A DNA stretch of 56,165 bases from Erwinia sp. ErVv1 (lineage in GTDB: Bacteria; Pseudomonadota; Gammaproteobacteria; Enterobacterales; Enterobacteriaceae): positions 20,634 to 76,798 of the forward strand of contig NZ_CDPK01000020.1 in NCBI RefSeq assembly GCF_900068895.1, written 5' to 3'. Positions within the stretch are counted from its first letter, which is position 1. The number at the start of each line of letters is the position of its first letter. The notes beneath the pieces are model-generated. The model ran no database searches. It was not told the origin of the DNA and saw nothing but the letters and a program-made list of their open reading frames with translations. The position numbers and the translations under genes are program-made. Positions 27,701 to 35,211 of the stretch are shown one piece after another.

Positions 27701-30531
27701 ATAAAGGCGCTGCGCAGGATGTCATGTCGGTCAATCACCCGCTGGATCGCCGCCAGATAGCGCTCCAGGGTATCCCGCCGGGTAAATGAGAGATGGCCCA
27801 CCTGGAGATAGGGGTCGCCCTGCTCATTCAGCAGGTGATGGAACAGAATGCCCTCCTGTAGCGGCGTCAGCGCATAGATGTCCTGAATGCTGGCCACGCC
27901 GCCCGGGGTCCGGGCCACAATCAGGTCAATCTGCCGCTGGGTGAGATCGATAAGCGGCAGCAGATCGGGGGTGATCACCGTCGTTGAGGGAGTAATCAGC
28001 TCAGGCGGCAGGGCATCACCCAACGGCACCGCCTCCTGCTGACGGATACGTCCGGCCAGGTCCGCCAGCACCGGGTAAGCAAACACCGTTTGCACGTCGG
28101 TATGCAGGTTCTGCTCACGCAGCCTGGCGGAGAGCTGCATCGCCAGCAGCGAATGGCCGCCCAGCCTGAAAAAGTGATCCTGCCGTCCCACCTGGCGGAT
28201 GCCGAGCAGCGACTGCCACAGATCCGCCAGGGTCGATTCGATACCGGCTCCGGGCGCCTGATAGTCCTGGCGTTCCCGGTCGTTCTCTCCCGGCGCGGGC
28301 AGGGCTTTACGGTCAATCTTGCCGTTGGCGGTCAGCGGCAGCGCGGGCATCAGGACAAACGCCGCCGGGATCATATAGTCCGGCAGCCGGGTCGCCAGCT
28401 CCTCGCGCCAGCGGGCGACCAGAGGCTCTCCGTCGGCTGACGCCGGCACAACCCAGGCCACCAGGCGCATCTCCCCGTCTGCGGCCGGAAGGGCCAACAC
28501 CGCGGCCTCACTGACCGTTGCAAGCGCGGCAATCTGCGACTCGATTTCACCCGGCTCCACGCGGAACCCGCGCAGCTTGATCTGGTGGTCACGTCGCCCG
28601 ATGAATTCAATGCGGCCATCGTCCAGCCAGCGGCCGGTATCGCCGGTGCGGTAAACCTTCCCGCCGCTTATCCAGGGATCGGCAATAAACAGCTCTGCGG
28701 TCAGCGCCGGGCGGTTGATGTAGCCCGGTGAAACGCCTTCGCCGCCGATCCAAATCTCACCGGTGAGGCCCGGCGGGCAGAGCTGGCCCATGCTGTCGAC
28801 AATATAGAGGCGGGTATTGGCAATCGGGCGGCCTATGCTCAGGCGGTTATCCCCGCCCTGCTCAAAGCCCTGCATCCACGCCGAGGACATAATTGTGGTT
28901 TCGGTCGGGCCATAGCCGTTGATATAGCGGCAGCGCCCGCTCCACTGTGCGATCAGCTCGGCGGTGGGGGCCGAACCGGCGGTCAGGATGGTCATGCCCT
29001 GCGGCACGCGGGCCGGATCCAGCTGACGCAGATAGGAGGGAGGAAAGGCAGAAAAACGAATAGCGTTGGCGACCATGTACGCCATCAGATCCGGCGGATT
29101 ATGGATCAGCGCATTCGACAGCAGATGCAGCTCGCAGCCGCGCGTCAGGGTGCCGAAAATTTCGCCCGCTGACGCATCAAAGGTGTAGGGCGCGAACTGG
29201 GTGATCGCCTCTCCGGCGGTGAAAATGCCGGTGCTGTCGCACCAGGCGCAGAAGTTAATCAGGTTGCGGTGGGTGATCTCCACGCCCTTCGGGGTGCCCG
29301 TGGTACCTGAGGTATAGATGATATAGGCCGGGGTGTGCGCATCAACGGCGTCCCGCGTGTTCACCGCGATTTCTTCCTGCGTCTCTTCGGCGTAGTCATC
29401 GACAAACAGCAGGGTGTGGGCGTCATCAGCGGCAAAATGTGCCCGGTCGGCGCGGCGCGTCAGCGTCCAGTTGACCTGCGCATCACGCAGAATAAACGCC
29501 CGCCGTTCGGCAGGCGCGTCCAGTCCTACCGGCACATAGGCCGCGCCGAGTTTGATTATCCCCAGCATTGCGGCGATCAGCTCCGGCGTTTTCTCCATGC
29601 TCAGGGCCACGCGATCGCCCCTGACCACGCCGACGCGGCTAAGCCCTGCTGCAATCTGCCCGGCACGGTCGGCAAGCTGGCGGTAGCTGAGACGGAGATC
29701 GCCCGCCACCAGCGCCGTCGCCTCGTTGCGGGCCGCGGCCTGTGCCGCAAATAGCGTATACAGCGAGCAATCCCGCGCGATATCCAGCCCGGTTGCGTTC
29801 CAGTCATGGATCGCCCGCGCCGTTTCTGCCGCGTTCAGCAGCGACAGCTCGCCGACCCGTTGCCCGGCGTCCTGTACCATGTTGGCGAGGAGCTGCTGCA
29901 CACGCTCGAGAAGCATGCGCGCCCCGTCTTCGCTGAACGCCTCCCGGTCATAGCGCAGCGTCAGCGACATTGACGCCCCGGTATGCAGGGTAAGGTGGAG
30001 TGGCGCAGTGCTGGCGATGCCATGCGGTGCCGGTAGCGGGTCGTTATGCAGTGGCGCAGTGCTGGCGATGTCGTGAGGTGCCGGAGGCTGGCCGTGCAGT
30101 GCTTCGGCGCGGCTTTCGTTCCCGATGCTGACCCGCGAGGCGTAACGCATCGGCTCCTGCACCCCGTCGGCACGGTCCGGCAGCCCATCGGCGCTGCTGG
30201 CACGTCGCGGCGGATAAGGACGCAGCTGCGCGTCAATCTCCTGTAGCCATTCGGCCAGCGGACGGTTTGCCTCCGGACGCAGGCGCAGCGGGCTGGTCCC
30301 CGCCGTACCGGCAGCGGGATAGCCCAGGATCACCTCATCCTCGCCGCTGTACTTGCTCAACAGCAGGCCCCAGGCGGCGATCAGCAGGGCGTCCAGCGCC
30401 ATAGATTCAGGATGCGCCAGTGCGCTCAGCGACGCCCGCAGCGCAGGCGACACCGGCATCGTCAGCAGCGGCATTGTTGTGGAGGAACAGGACGTATTCT
30501 GTCCGAAGGATGGATTCTGCTCGAAAGTCAT
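24724..30531 (-). CDS. NRPS, (half C)-A-T-C-A-T, second module glycine-specific
   Basis: 1935 residues. The first 255 or so match only the C-terminal lobe of a condensation domain (ALDALLIAAWGLLLSKYSGEDEVILG ... SLTLRYDREAF) with no HHxxxDG, so this unit is probably inactive. Then come A1 (about 265-765), T1 (Ser794), a full condensation domain (about 870-1305, HHLVDD from His1017), A2 (about 1330-1855) and T2 (Ser1892). A2 residues D-I-L-Q-L-G-L-I-W-K predict glycine. A1 residues D-A-G-A-L-A-G-I-M-K match no code I know. The half condensation domain holds a 51-base repeat (30000 and 30051) encoding PAPHxIASTAPLH, a sign of drift. Without a working condensation domain in front, A1-T1 may act as the starter module. 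The start overlaps the acyltransferase stop by four bases. Confidence 0.93.
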   Translation of the reverse strand: MTFEQNPSFGQNTSCSSTTMPLLTMPVSPALRASLSALAHPESMALDALLIAAWGLLLSKYSGEDEVILGYPAAGTAGTSPLRLRPEANRPLAEWLQEIDAQLRPYPPRRASSADGLPDRADGVQEPMRYASRVSIGNESRAEALHGQPPAPHDIASTAPLHNDPLPAPHGIASTAPLHLTLHTGASMSLTLRYDREAFSEDGARMLLERVQQLLANMVQDAGQRVGELSLLNAAETARAIHDWNATGLDIARDCSLYTLFAAQAAARNEATALVAGDLRLSYRQLADRAGQIAAGLSRVGVVRGDRVALSMEKTPELIAAMLGIIKLGAAYVPVGLDAPAERRAFILRDAQVNWTLTRRADRAHFAADDAHTLLFVDDYAEETQEEIAVNTRDAVDAHTPAYIIYTSGTTGTPKGVEITHRNLINFCAWCDSTGIFTAGEAITQFAPYTFDASAGEIFGTLTRGCELHLLSNALIHNPPDLMAYMVANAIRFSAFPPSYLRQLDPARVPQGMTILTAGSAPTAELIAQWSGRCRYINGYGPTETTIMSSAWMQGFEQGGDNRLSIGRPIANTRLYIVDSMGQLCPPGLTGEIWIGGEGVSPGYINRPALTAELFIADPWISGGKVYRTGDTGRWLDDGRIEFIGRRDHQIKLRGFRVEPGEIESQIAALATVSEAAVLALPAADGEMRLVAWVVPASADGEPLVARWREELATRLPDYMIPAAFVLMPALPLTANGKIDRKALPAPGENDRERQDYQAPGAGIESTLADLWQSLLGIRQVGRQDHFFRLGGHSLLAMQLSARLREQNLHTDVQTVFAYPVLADLAGRIRQQEAVPLGDALPPELITPSTTVITPDLLPLIDLTQRQIDLIVARTPGGVASIQDIYALTPLQEGILFHHLLNEQGDPYLQVGHLSFTRRDTLERYLAAIQRVIDRHDILRSAFIWEGLETPAQVVLRSARLHVTELSAVADTPAVAQLRSLVDPLENRIDLSRPPLLHVAVAYDPTEARWEMLLSIHHLVDDIFSLQILLADIQVFLHGQGDALPPARQFRQQVAQRRLHDDARRQQLFFAQMLADIDEPTMPFDLQSGHADGQRLIEFSRALEAPLAARLRERARHLGVSVSSLCHLGWARVLAAASNRDSVVFGTLLSGRMQLADGELIMGPCINTLPLRLDLGGVDAVSAVHQTHARLTGLMDHEQTPLSLAQQASGIAAPTPLFSVLFNYRHNRPTETSVTGTLEQEGAIWHGFTEGTHYPLTLSVDDAGNGFTVNVQAVGALCPERIFGYYRQSLLSLAAALEDGVLAPPAAASWPVCGLNILPPQERQRLLETWNDTAAPFPTDATVHQLFERQAARQPQALALQMGACRISYDELNQRANRLAHYLISLGVTPDTRIAVCTGRSESMLVALLAVLKSGGAYVPLDPEYPPARLAWILEDAAPAVLMVDARGRELFATAQTAQTTSVRLVDLAQDGDRWAGLPVACPEVQTLNARHLAYVIYTSGSTGRPKGVMVEHRQVVNFLTAMQTLFTLTPADRLLAVTSISFDIAALELYLPLMTGAAVVLASREQGMDPWALHHLLTTADITLMQATPTTWRALLDTRAAPCPQLKILCGGEALPSDLATRLYAWGASLWNLYGPTETAIWSTCNRVKAEDVALFSQPIGHPIANTQVYLLDAHGEPVPAGAVGELYIGGEGVTRGYHQRPDLTAERFIPNPFATGASLYRTGDFAKFMPDGRLVYLGRADHQLKLRGHRIELGEIEARLLSYPGVRDAVVVTQPDTGGQPQLVAYTVPAQADGDRVPFSRLALRHWLQAALPDYMVPAAFVTLDALPLTPNGKTDRSALPLPDDTAFARRAYEPPQGAMETTLAAIWETLLGVEQVGRQDHFFELGGYSLLAVRLLEQLRQRGLSIEIRTLFDTPVLADLAARTVELTETRL

Positions 30532-32552
30532 GCGCCTTGCTCCCTCTCTGACCAGCCCGACAGGCTTTTAACGCTGTTCACCAGGGCCGAAACCGTTTCG
30601 ACGTTTCTGCCGAACTGGTTAATCGCCGCGCGGTGCTGAAGACGGTCGGCAAAGCCATATTTAAGAAAGGTCGACAGGGTGCCCGCCGGGCCAAGATCGA
30701 TGAAACAGGTATTCTCCCGTCCGGGCATCCCGTTGACTAAGCCATAGAAATCAGCCGGTTCCCGTACCACCCGCCAGAACCGGTTGCTCTCCCAGCGCTC
30801 AACGGACGTCCCCTGCATGGCCGAGTAAACCGGCAGTCGGGCCGGGTGGCAGGTCAGCGTGTGTGCAAAGGCGCAGAACGCCTGCTCAATGGCATCAACG
30901 CCCGACGAGTGAAAGGCGTGTTCAACCGGCAGCAGCAGCGAGACGATCCCCTGCTGGCTCAGGCGCTGTTTTACCGCCAGCAGGCTTGCCCGCTCGCCGC
31001 TAACCACAAAGTTTTTCTGGAAGTTAATGCTGGCCAGCTCACTTCCCTGATAAATTTCGGGGTGCTGGTGGAAGTGCGTCACGGGGCTGAGGACGCTTAG
31101 CATGCCGCCGTCCTGCGCGTGCTCTTTCAGCAGGCTCGCCTGGCACACCACCATATTCATCGCATCCTCAAGGCTGAGTACCCCGGCCACGGTCGCCGCG
31201 ACGTATTCGCCCAGGCTGTAGCCCAGCACGTCGTCAGGTTCGATCCCTTCGGCCTGAAGCAGGCTGGTCAGACTGAAACCGAGGCTGAACAGCGCCGCAT
31301 GGGAGAGCATCACATCAGAGAGTGGATTTCGCCGCCGGGCCTCGTCATAGAGCGGTGCCAGCAGGCTGCTGCCGGTATGCTGGCGAAACAGGGCATCACA
31401 CCTCTCCATGGCGCTGCGGAACGCGCTGTTTTGCTGATAAAGTTCCAGGCCCATGCCGTAATACTGCGATCCCTGCCCGCTATACATAAACACCAGGCGC
31501 GGCCTGCCCGGCACGGCGTTGGCATCCGCTGTCGCTGGCTGCGTCGACTGGGCATTCGGCGCTTCTGCGCCCGCTGGCTGCGTCGACTGGGCATTCGGTG
31601 CTGCTGCGCCCGCTGGCTGCGTCGACTGGGCATTAGGTGCTGCTGCGCCCGCTGGCTGCGTCGACTGCGTACCCGGCGCTGCTGTACCCGCTGGCAGTGC
31701 CATCGGCTGCGCTTTGATTTTTGCGAACAGCTGGGTTAGTACCTGACCCGGCCCGATCTCGCTCTGCTCGACGTCACCCTGCGCCAGCAGGCGCGAAAGA
31801 CTCTCGTACCAGCGCACCGGCTGGCTTATCTGCCGCGTCAGCAGCGGCAGATAATCAGTCTGCGGATAGGGAAGGGACGTGTAGTTGGAAATCACGCGCG
31901 CCGTGAGCGGATGAAAGGTAAAGCCCGAGGCCGCCTCGCTGAACTGCGCTTCGATATCGCGCATATAGCGGGAGTGAAACGCGGCGCTGACGTTCAGCTT
32001 CACAAAGCGCGCTCCGGCCCCGGTGAACAGCGACTCACAGCCAGCGATGTCGTCGTACAGGCCGGAAATCACCGTCTGCTGGGCGCAGTTTACGTTGGCG
32101 ATATCAATGCCGGAAAAGGATGAGGAGGCCAGCAGTTCAGTCACTTGCAGTCGATCGATGCCGAGGATCGCCGCCATTGCGCCGCGCGGTGCCGCTGACA
32201 TCAGCGCGCCGCGCGCCTTCACCAGCGCCACGCCGGTAGCAAAGTCAAAGGCCCCGGCGGCGAACAGCGCGGCAAACTCACCCAGACTGTGGCCCGCGTA
32301 GGCGTCAGGCAGCATCAGGCCCGTTTCGCGCTTTGCCAGAAACCCAAGCGCGGAAACTGCAAAGAGCGCGGGCTGGGTGAATGCGGTTTCGTTCAGCACG
32401 CCCTGCGGGTCATCAAGGCAGAGCTCGCGCAGCGAATAACCGAGCACGCTGTCGGCTTCGTCGACCCGCGTGGGAAAACGATCGAACAGCGCCTTTCCCA
32501 TCCCTTTATGCTGCGATCCCTGACCGGGAAATACCCAAATTGAAGAAGACAT
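30528..32552 (-). CDS. trans-acting tandem acyltransferase: malonyl transferase plus probable acyl hydrolase
   Basis: 674 residues with two FabD-like domains. The first (about 1-280) has GQGSQ, GHSLGE with nucleophile Ser89, and Arg114 in KARGALM, the residue that holds the malonyl carboxylate; it is the malonyl-CoA transferase that serves the AT-less PKS. The second (about 355-650) has GQGSQ and GYSLGE with Ser446, but the position of that Arg is Gln471 (VVCQASLL), as reported for acyl hydrolases of trans-AT systems that clear stalled acyl chains. The two are joined by a linker of four 13-residue repeats (AGAAAPNAQSTQP-like). It stands between the free ACP and the first NRPS and overlaps the latter by four bases. 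Confidence 0.9.
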   Translation of the reverse strand: MSSSIWVFPGQGSQHKGMGKALFDRFPTRVDEADSVLGYSLRELCLDDPQGVLNETAFTQPALFAVSALGFLAKRETGLMLPDAYAGHSLGEFAALFAAGAFDFATGVALVKARGALMSAAPRGAMAAILGIDRLQVTELLASSSFSGIDIANVNCAQQTVISGLYDDIAGCESLFTGAGARFVKLNVSAAFHSRYMRDIEAQFSEAASGFTFHPLTARVISNYTSLPYPQTDYLPLLTRQISQPVRWYESLSRLLAQGDVEQSEIGPGQVLTQLFAKIKAQPMALPAGTAAPGTQSTQPAGAAAPNAQSTQPAGAAAPNAQSTQPAGAEAPNAQSTQPATADANAVPGRPRLVFMYSGQGSQYYGMGLELYQQNSAFRSAMERCDALFRQHTGSSLLAPLYDEARRRNPLSDVMLSHAALFSLGFSLTSLLQAEGIEPDDVLGYSLGEYVAATVAGVLSLEDAMNMVVCQASLLKEHAQDGGMLSVLSPVTHFHQHPEIYQGSELASINFQKNFVVSGERASLLAVKQRLSQQGIVSLLLPVEHAFHSSGVDAIEQAFCAFAHTLTCHPARLPVYSAMQGTSVERWESNRFWRVVREPADFYGLVNGMPGRENTCFIDLGPAGTLSTFLKYGFADRLQHRAAINQFGRNVETVSALVNSVKSLSGWSEREQGA
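31534..31689. repeat. 39-bp in-frame tandem repeat, four copies, in the AT-AT linker
   Basis: Units start at 31534, 31573, 31612 and 31651 with an exact 39-base period. They encode an Ala/Pro/Gln/Ser/Thr-rich 13-residue unit between the two acyltransferase domains. Copy-number change would keep the frame and only alter linker length. Confidence 0.85.
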
Positions 32553-32622
32553 GAGTCGCCTATTACCTTTTCCCAGAATAATAACCAGGCGCCGCCTGGT
32601 TATTCCGTCACTAGCCTGTGGC

Positions 32623-32904
32623 TCAGGACCCGAATGCAGAGGCTTGCGCCTCCGCAGGCAGGTGCTGTTGAATAACCCGAATCAGGTCGCCCAGCGTGTA
32701 GATATCCCGCTTCTCGCCATCATTAACTCTGATGTTTAGCTGCTTCTCGATGCCGTACCAGGCTTCGAGCATCTCCACCGAGTTCACCCCCAGCTCACCG
32801 CCGAGGAATGACTCCATATCCACCGTTTCGGGCGTAAAGCCGGTCTTCATAATCTCGTTGATGATGTCGAGCACCACGGCCAAAAGCTCCTGCTGACTGC
32901 GCAT
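32623..32904 (-). CDS. free-standing acyl carrier protein
   Basis: 93 residues, a single carrier domain. The phosphopantetheine site is Ser42 in GELGVNSVEMLEAW; the usual Asp before the Ser is Asn, which occurs in some specialised carrier proteins. Helix 2 (SVEMLEAWYGIEKQL) and helix 4 are well preserved. It lies 22 bases after the oxoamine synthase gene. The pairing of a dedicated ACP with an oxoamine synthase and an SDR is the arrangement known for bacterial sphingoid-base synthesis. It could carry the acyl donor for the oxoamine synthase and at the same time serve as the missing carrier for the last ketosynthase of the PKS. Confidence 0.9.
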   Translation of the reverse strand: MRSQQELLAVVLDIINEIMKTGFTPETVDMESFLGGELGVNSVEMLEAWYGIEKQLNIRVNDGEKRDIYTLGDLIRVIQQHLPAEAQASAFGS

Positions 32905-32926
32905 TTCAATCCCTCTTTATCAGTGT

Positions 32927-34171
32927 TTAAATCGCATCGAATTCGCGTGCGGCATCAAGGATGATCTCTACCGCCTGGTCTATCTCTTCCCGCGTATGGG
33001 AGGACATCAGCGACAGCCTCAGCCGCTCTTTATCGGGCGGAACCATCGGGTATTCCATGATGTTGGCGAACAGGCCTCGCTCATAAATCAGACGATTGAT
33101 ATTCCCGGCCACGCCGCTTTTACTGAAGAAAATAGGGATAATCCCGGCTTCGCCGCGAATGATATTGAAGCCGTTTGATTCCAGCCGATCCTGCATGTAG
33201 CGGACATTCTCATGCAGGCGCGCCATGCGTTCAGGCTCGTTTTCCATCACATCCAGCGCGGCAGAAATGGCCGCCACGGTCGGCTGTGCCAGACCCGAGG
33301 TAAACAGATAGGGATAGGAGAAGTTGCGCAGCATAAAGATGTACTCATTGCTGCCGGACACAAAGGCGCCCTGCGCGCCGAGCGACTTACTGCAGGTAGA
33401 CATCCGCAGGTCGACCTGACCCAGCAGATCGAGATGTTCAAGCGTGCCCTTGCCGGAGCGTCCCAGCGTACCCAGGCCGTGCGCGTCATCGAGGATGGTG
33501 ATGATGTCGTTTTTGCGACAGATATCAATGTAGCGCTTAAGATCGATGATCGAACCGTCCGTGGAGCGAACGCCCTCGACGGTTGAGAAGATCTGCGCAC
33601 CCGGTTTGGATCGCTCGCGAATTTTCGGCAGCAGCGCTTCAAACTCATCAAGACGTTCCGGATCGAAGGTGAAGAAAGGCACGCCGGTCATCCTGATGGC
33701 ATTCACCACGCTGGCGTGGCTGTTCTGGTCATAGATGATGATATCGTTACGATTCATCAGCCCGTTCACCCAGCAGAGGTTGGCCATATAGCCGCTGGGT
33801 AGCAGTACGGCATCCTGATGCCCGGCCAGCGCGGCCAGGCGTTTTTCCAGCGCCTTATGCTGTCGGGTGTAGCCTGAAAATGCGGGCGATCCCCCGGTGC
33901 CGATGCCATATTTCTCTACCGCGTCAATCACCTTCGCTTTGATATAGGGATGGTTAGCCATGCCAAGATAGCTGTTCGATCCAAATACCAGTACGTCGCG
34001 AAAAGTCTCGTCGCGCAGATCCTTATACTGCATCCTCGCATCGACCGGCCCCGAACCCTCACGCCCTATCATCAGGCCCTTTTCGACCTCTTTCTGGTAC
34101 GCGCTATATTTCAGTTCGACGCGCTCCCTGAAGGGTTTGCGCTCAAGTTCAATCAGTTCACGGAAATCCAT
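32927..34171 (-). CDS. PLP-dependent alpha-oxoamine synthase (serine palmitoyltransferase/KAPA synthase-like)
   Basis: 414 residues, full length for the family. It joins an amino acid and an acyl thioester with loss of CO2 to give an alpha-aminoketone. PLP contacts are visible: Asp228/Asp229 and His231 in ILDDAHGLG, and the Schiff-base Lys262 in STCSKSLGAQGAF. The N-terminal FGSNSYLGMANHPYIK and GTGGSPAFSGYTRQHKALEKRLA blocks are typical. It is not BioF by context; the ACP next to it and the SDR upstream point to use of an acyl-ACP donor, as in bacterial serine palmitoyltransferase. The amino acid co-substrate (Ser, Ala or Gly) cannot be read from the sequence alone. A ribosome site AAGGTG lies ten bases before the ATG. 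Confidence 0.92.
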   Translation of the reverse strand: MDFRELIELERKPFRERVELKYSAYQKEVEKGLMIGREGSGPVDARMQYKDLRDETFRDVLVFGSNSYLGMANHPYIKAKVIDAVEKYGIGTGGSPAFSGYTRQHKALEKRLAALAGHQDAVLLPSGYMANLCWVNGLMNRNDIIIYDQNSHASVVNAIRMTGVPFFTFDPERLDEFEALLPKIRERSKPGAQIFSTVEGVRSTDGSIIDLKRYIDICRKNDIITILDDAHGLGTLGRSGKGTLEHLDLLGQVDLRMSTCSKSLGAQGAFVSGSNEYIFMLRNFSYPYLFTSGLAQPTVAAISAALDVMENEPERMARLHENVRYMQDRLESNGFNIIRGEAGIIPIFFSKSGVAGNINRLIYERGLFANIMEYPMVPPDKERLRLSLMSSHTREEIDQAVEIILDAAREFDAI

Positions 34172-34191
34172 TAATACGACACCTTAGAGGG

Positions 34192-35211
34192 TTACTCTTT
34201 CACGGAGGATGTTTCAGGTTGCCCGGATGCAATAAAGCCATTGGCCTCATACCAGGAGGCACAGTCGCTTACCATTCGGCGCAGGGAAGTGGGCTGATAG
34301 CCCAGTTCGCGCTCTGCTTTGGCGCTGCTGAAGTAATAAACCCCGCCGAATACGCGCAGACGATAGGCATCGACTACCGGTTCGCCGCGCACCAGCCAGG
34401 GGAGTTTTTCCTGCAACAGCGTTTTCAGCCAGAAACGCGAATAATGGGTTTGCGGGACATCCACCTTACGCAGCAGGACCGATTCGATTTTGGCGATCAG
34501 CTCGGTATAGTGCGCGTTGGTCCCGGCAATGATGTAGTTCTCGCCGCTGCGACCGCGCGTCAGCGCGCTGACGTGCGCCTGGCCGACATCGGCGGCGGCG
34601 CAGAAGCTGGCGCCGCCCGGCGGCATAAAGGGGAGCTGGTTGTGGTAAACCGCCAGCACCATGCGCCCCCACTGCATGGAATAATCAAATGCGCCCAGCA
34701 CTTCGGCGGGATTGAGGATCACCGCAGACAGCCCGCGGTCGCAGGCGCGGCGCACCAGCGTCTCGGCGCGGAGTTTGCTGATGGCATAGGGATTGCGCGC
34801 GCGAAAACCGCGCAGCGGCGTCTCTTCGGTCGCCAGGGCGTACGGGTCGTTACGGGCACCAATGGTCGACGTGGTGCTGGTATAGACCAGGCGTGCGATA
34901 CCGCTCTCCAGCGCCGCGTCGGTGACCGCATGGGTGCCTGCAATATTCGCCGCTTCCAGCAGCGGCCAGTCACGACGGTTACTGCTGGTATTCCCTGCCG
35001 TATGGATCACGGCGTCATGCCTCTCCATCGCCGTACGCAGCGCCACCCGGTCGTGCAGCTCTCCCTGCAACAGGTCGACGCCGAGAGGCTTAAGGAAGGT
35101 CAGATTGGAGGTGGGACGCACCCAGGCCGTCACCTGATGACCCGCCGCCAGCAGCGCGGTCACCACGTTGAGTCCGACGAACCCGTTCGCACCCGTAAGC
35201 AATACTTTCAT
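34192..35211 (-). CDS. extended SDR, NAD(P)-dependent ketoreductase of the epimerase/dehydratase family
   Basis: 339 residues. The N-terminal Rossmann motif TGANGFVG (Gly7, Gly10, Gly13), the YAISK active site (Tyr142, Lys146) and VIHTAGNTS mark an extended SDR. Bacterial sphingoid pathways use an enzyme of this class (CerR) to reduce 3-ketosphinganine, and the neighbouring oxoamine synthase and ACP genes fit that role: reduction of the aminoketone to an amino alcohol. This is inference by context; NAD-dependent epimerases with other substrates have the same motifs. Its ATG overlaps the PKS stop codon by four bases, which points to translational coupling. Confidence 0.88.
   Translation of the reverse strand: MKVLLTGANGFVGLNVVTALLAAGHQVTAWVRPTSNLTFLKPLGVDLLQGELHDRVALRTAMERHDAVIHTAGNTSSNRRDWPLLEAANIAGTHAVTDAALESGIARLVYTSTTSTIGARNDPYALATEETPLRGFRARNPYAISKLRAETLVRRACDRGLSAVILNPAEVLGAFDYSMQWGRMVLAVYHNQLPFMPPGGASFCAAADVGQAHVSALTRGRSGENYIIAGTNAHYTELIAKIESVLLRKVDVPQTHYSRFWLKTLLQEKLPWLVRGEPVVDAYRLRVFGGVYYFSSAKAERELGYQPTSLRRMVSDCASWYEANGFIASGQPETSSVKE

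Noticed and set aside
31534..31689. CRISPR-like array
   Set aside because: The 39-bp units are contiguous, in frame and coding, without spacers; the same holds for the repeats in the PKS gene.
32927..34171. BioF (biotin pathway KAPA synthase)
   Set aside because: The fold is the same, but there are no bio genes nearby, and a dedicated ACP and SDR flank it in a PKS operon.
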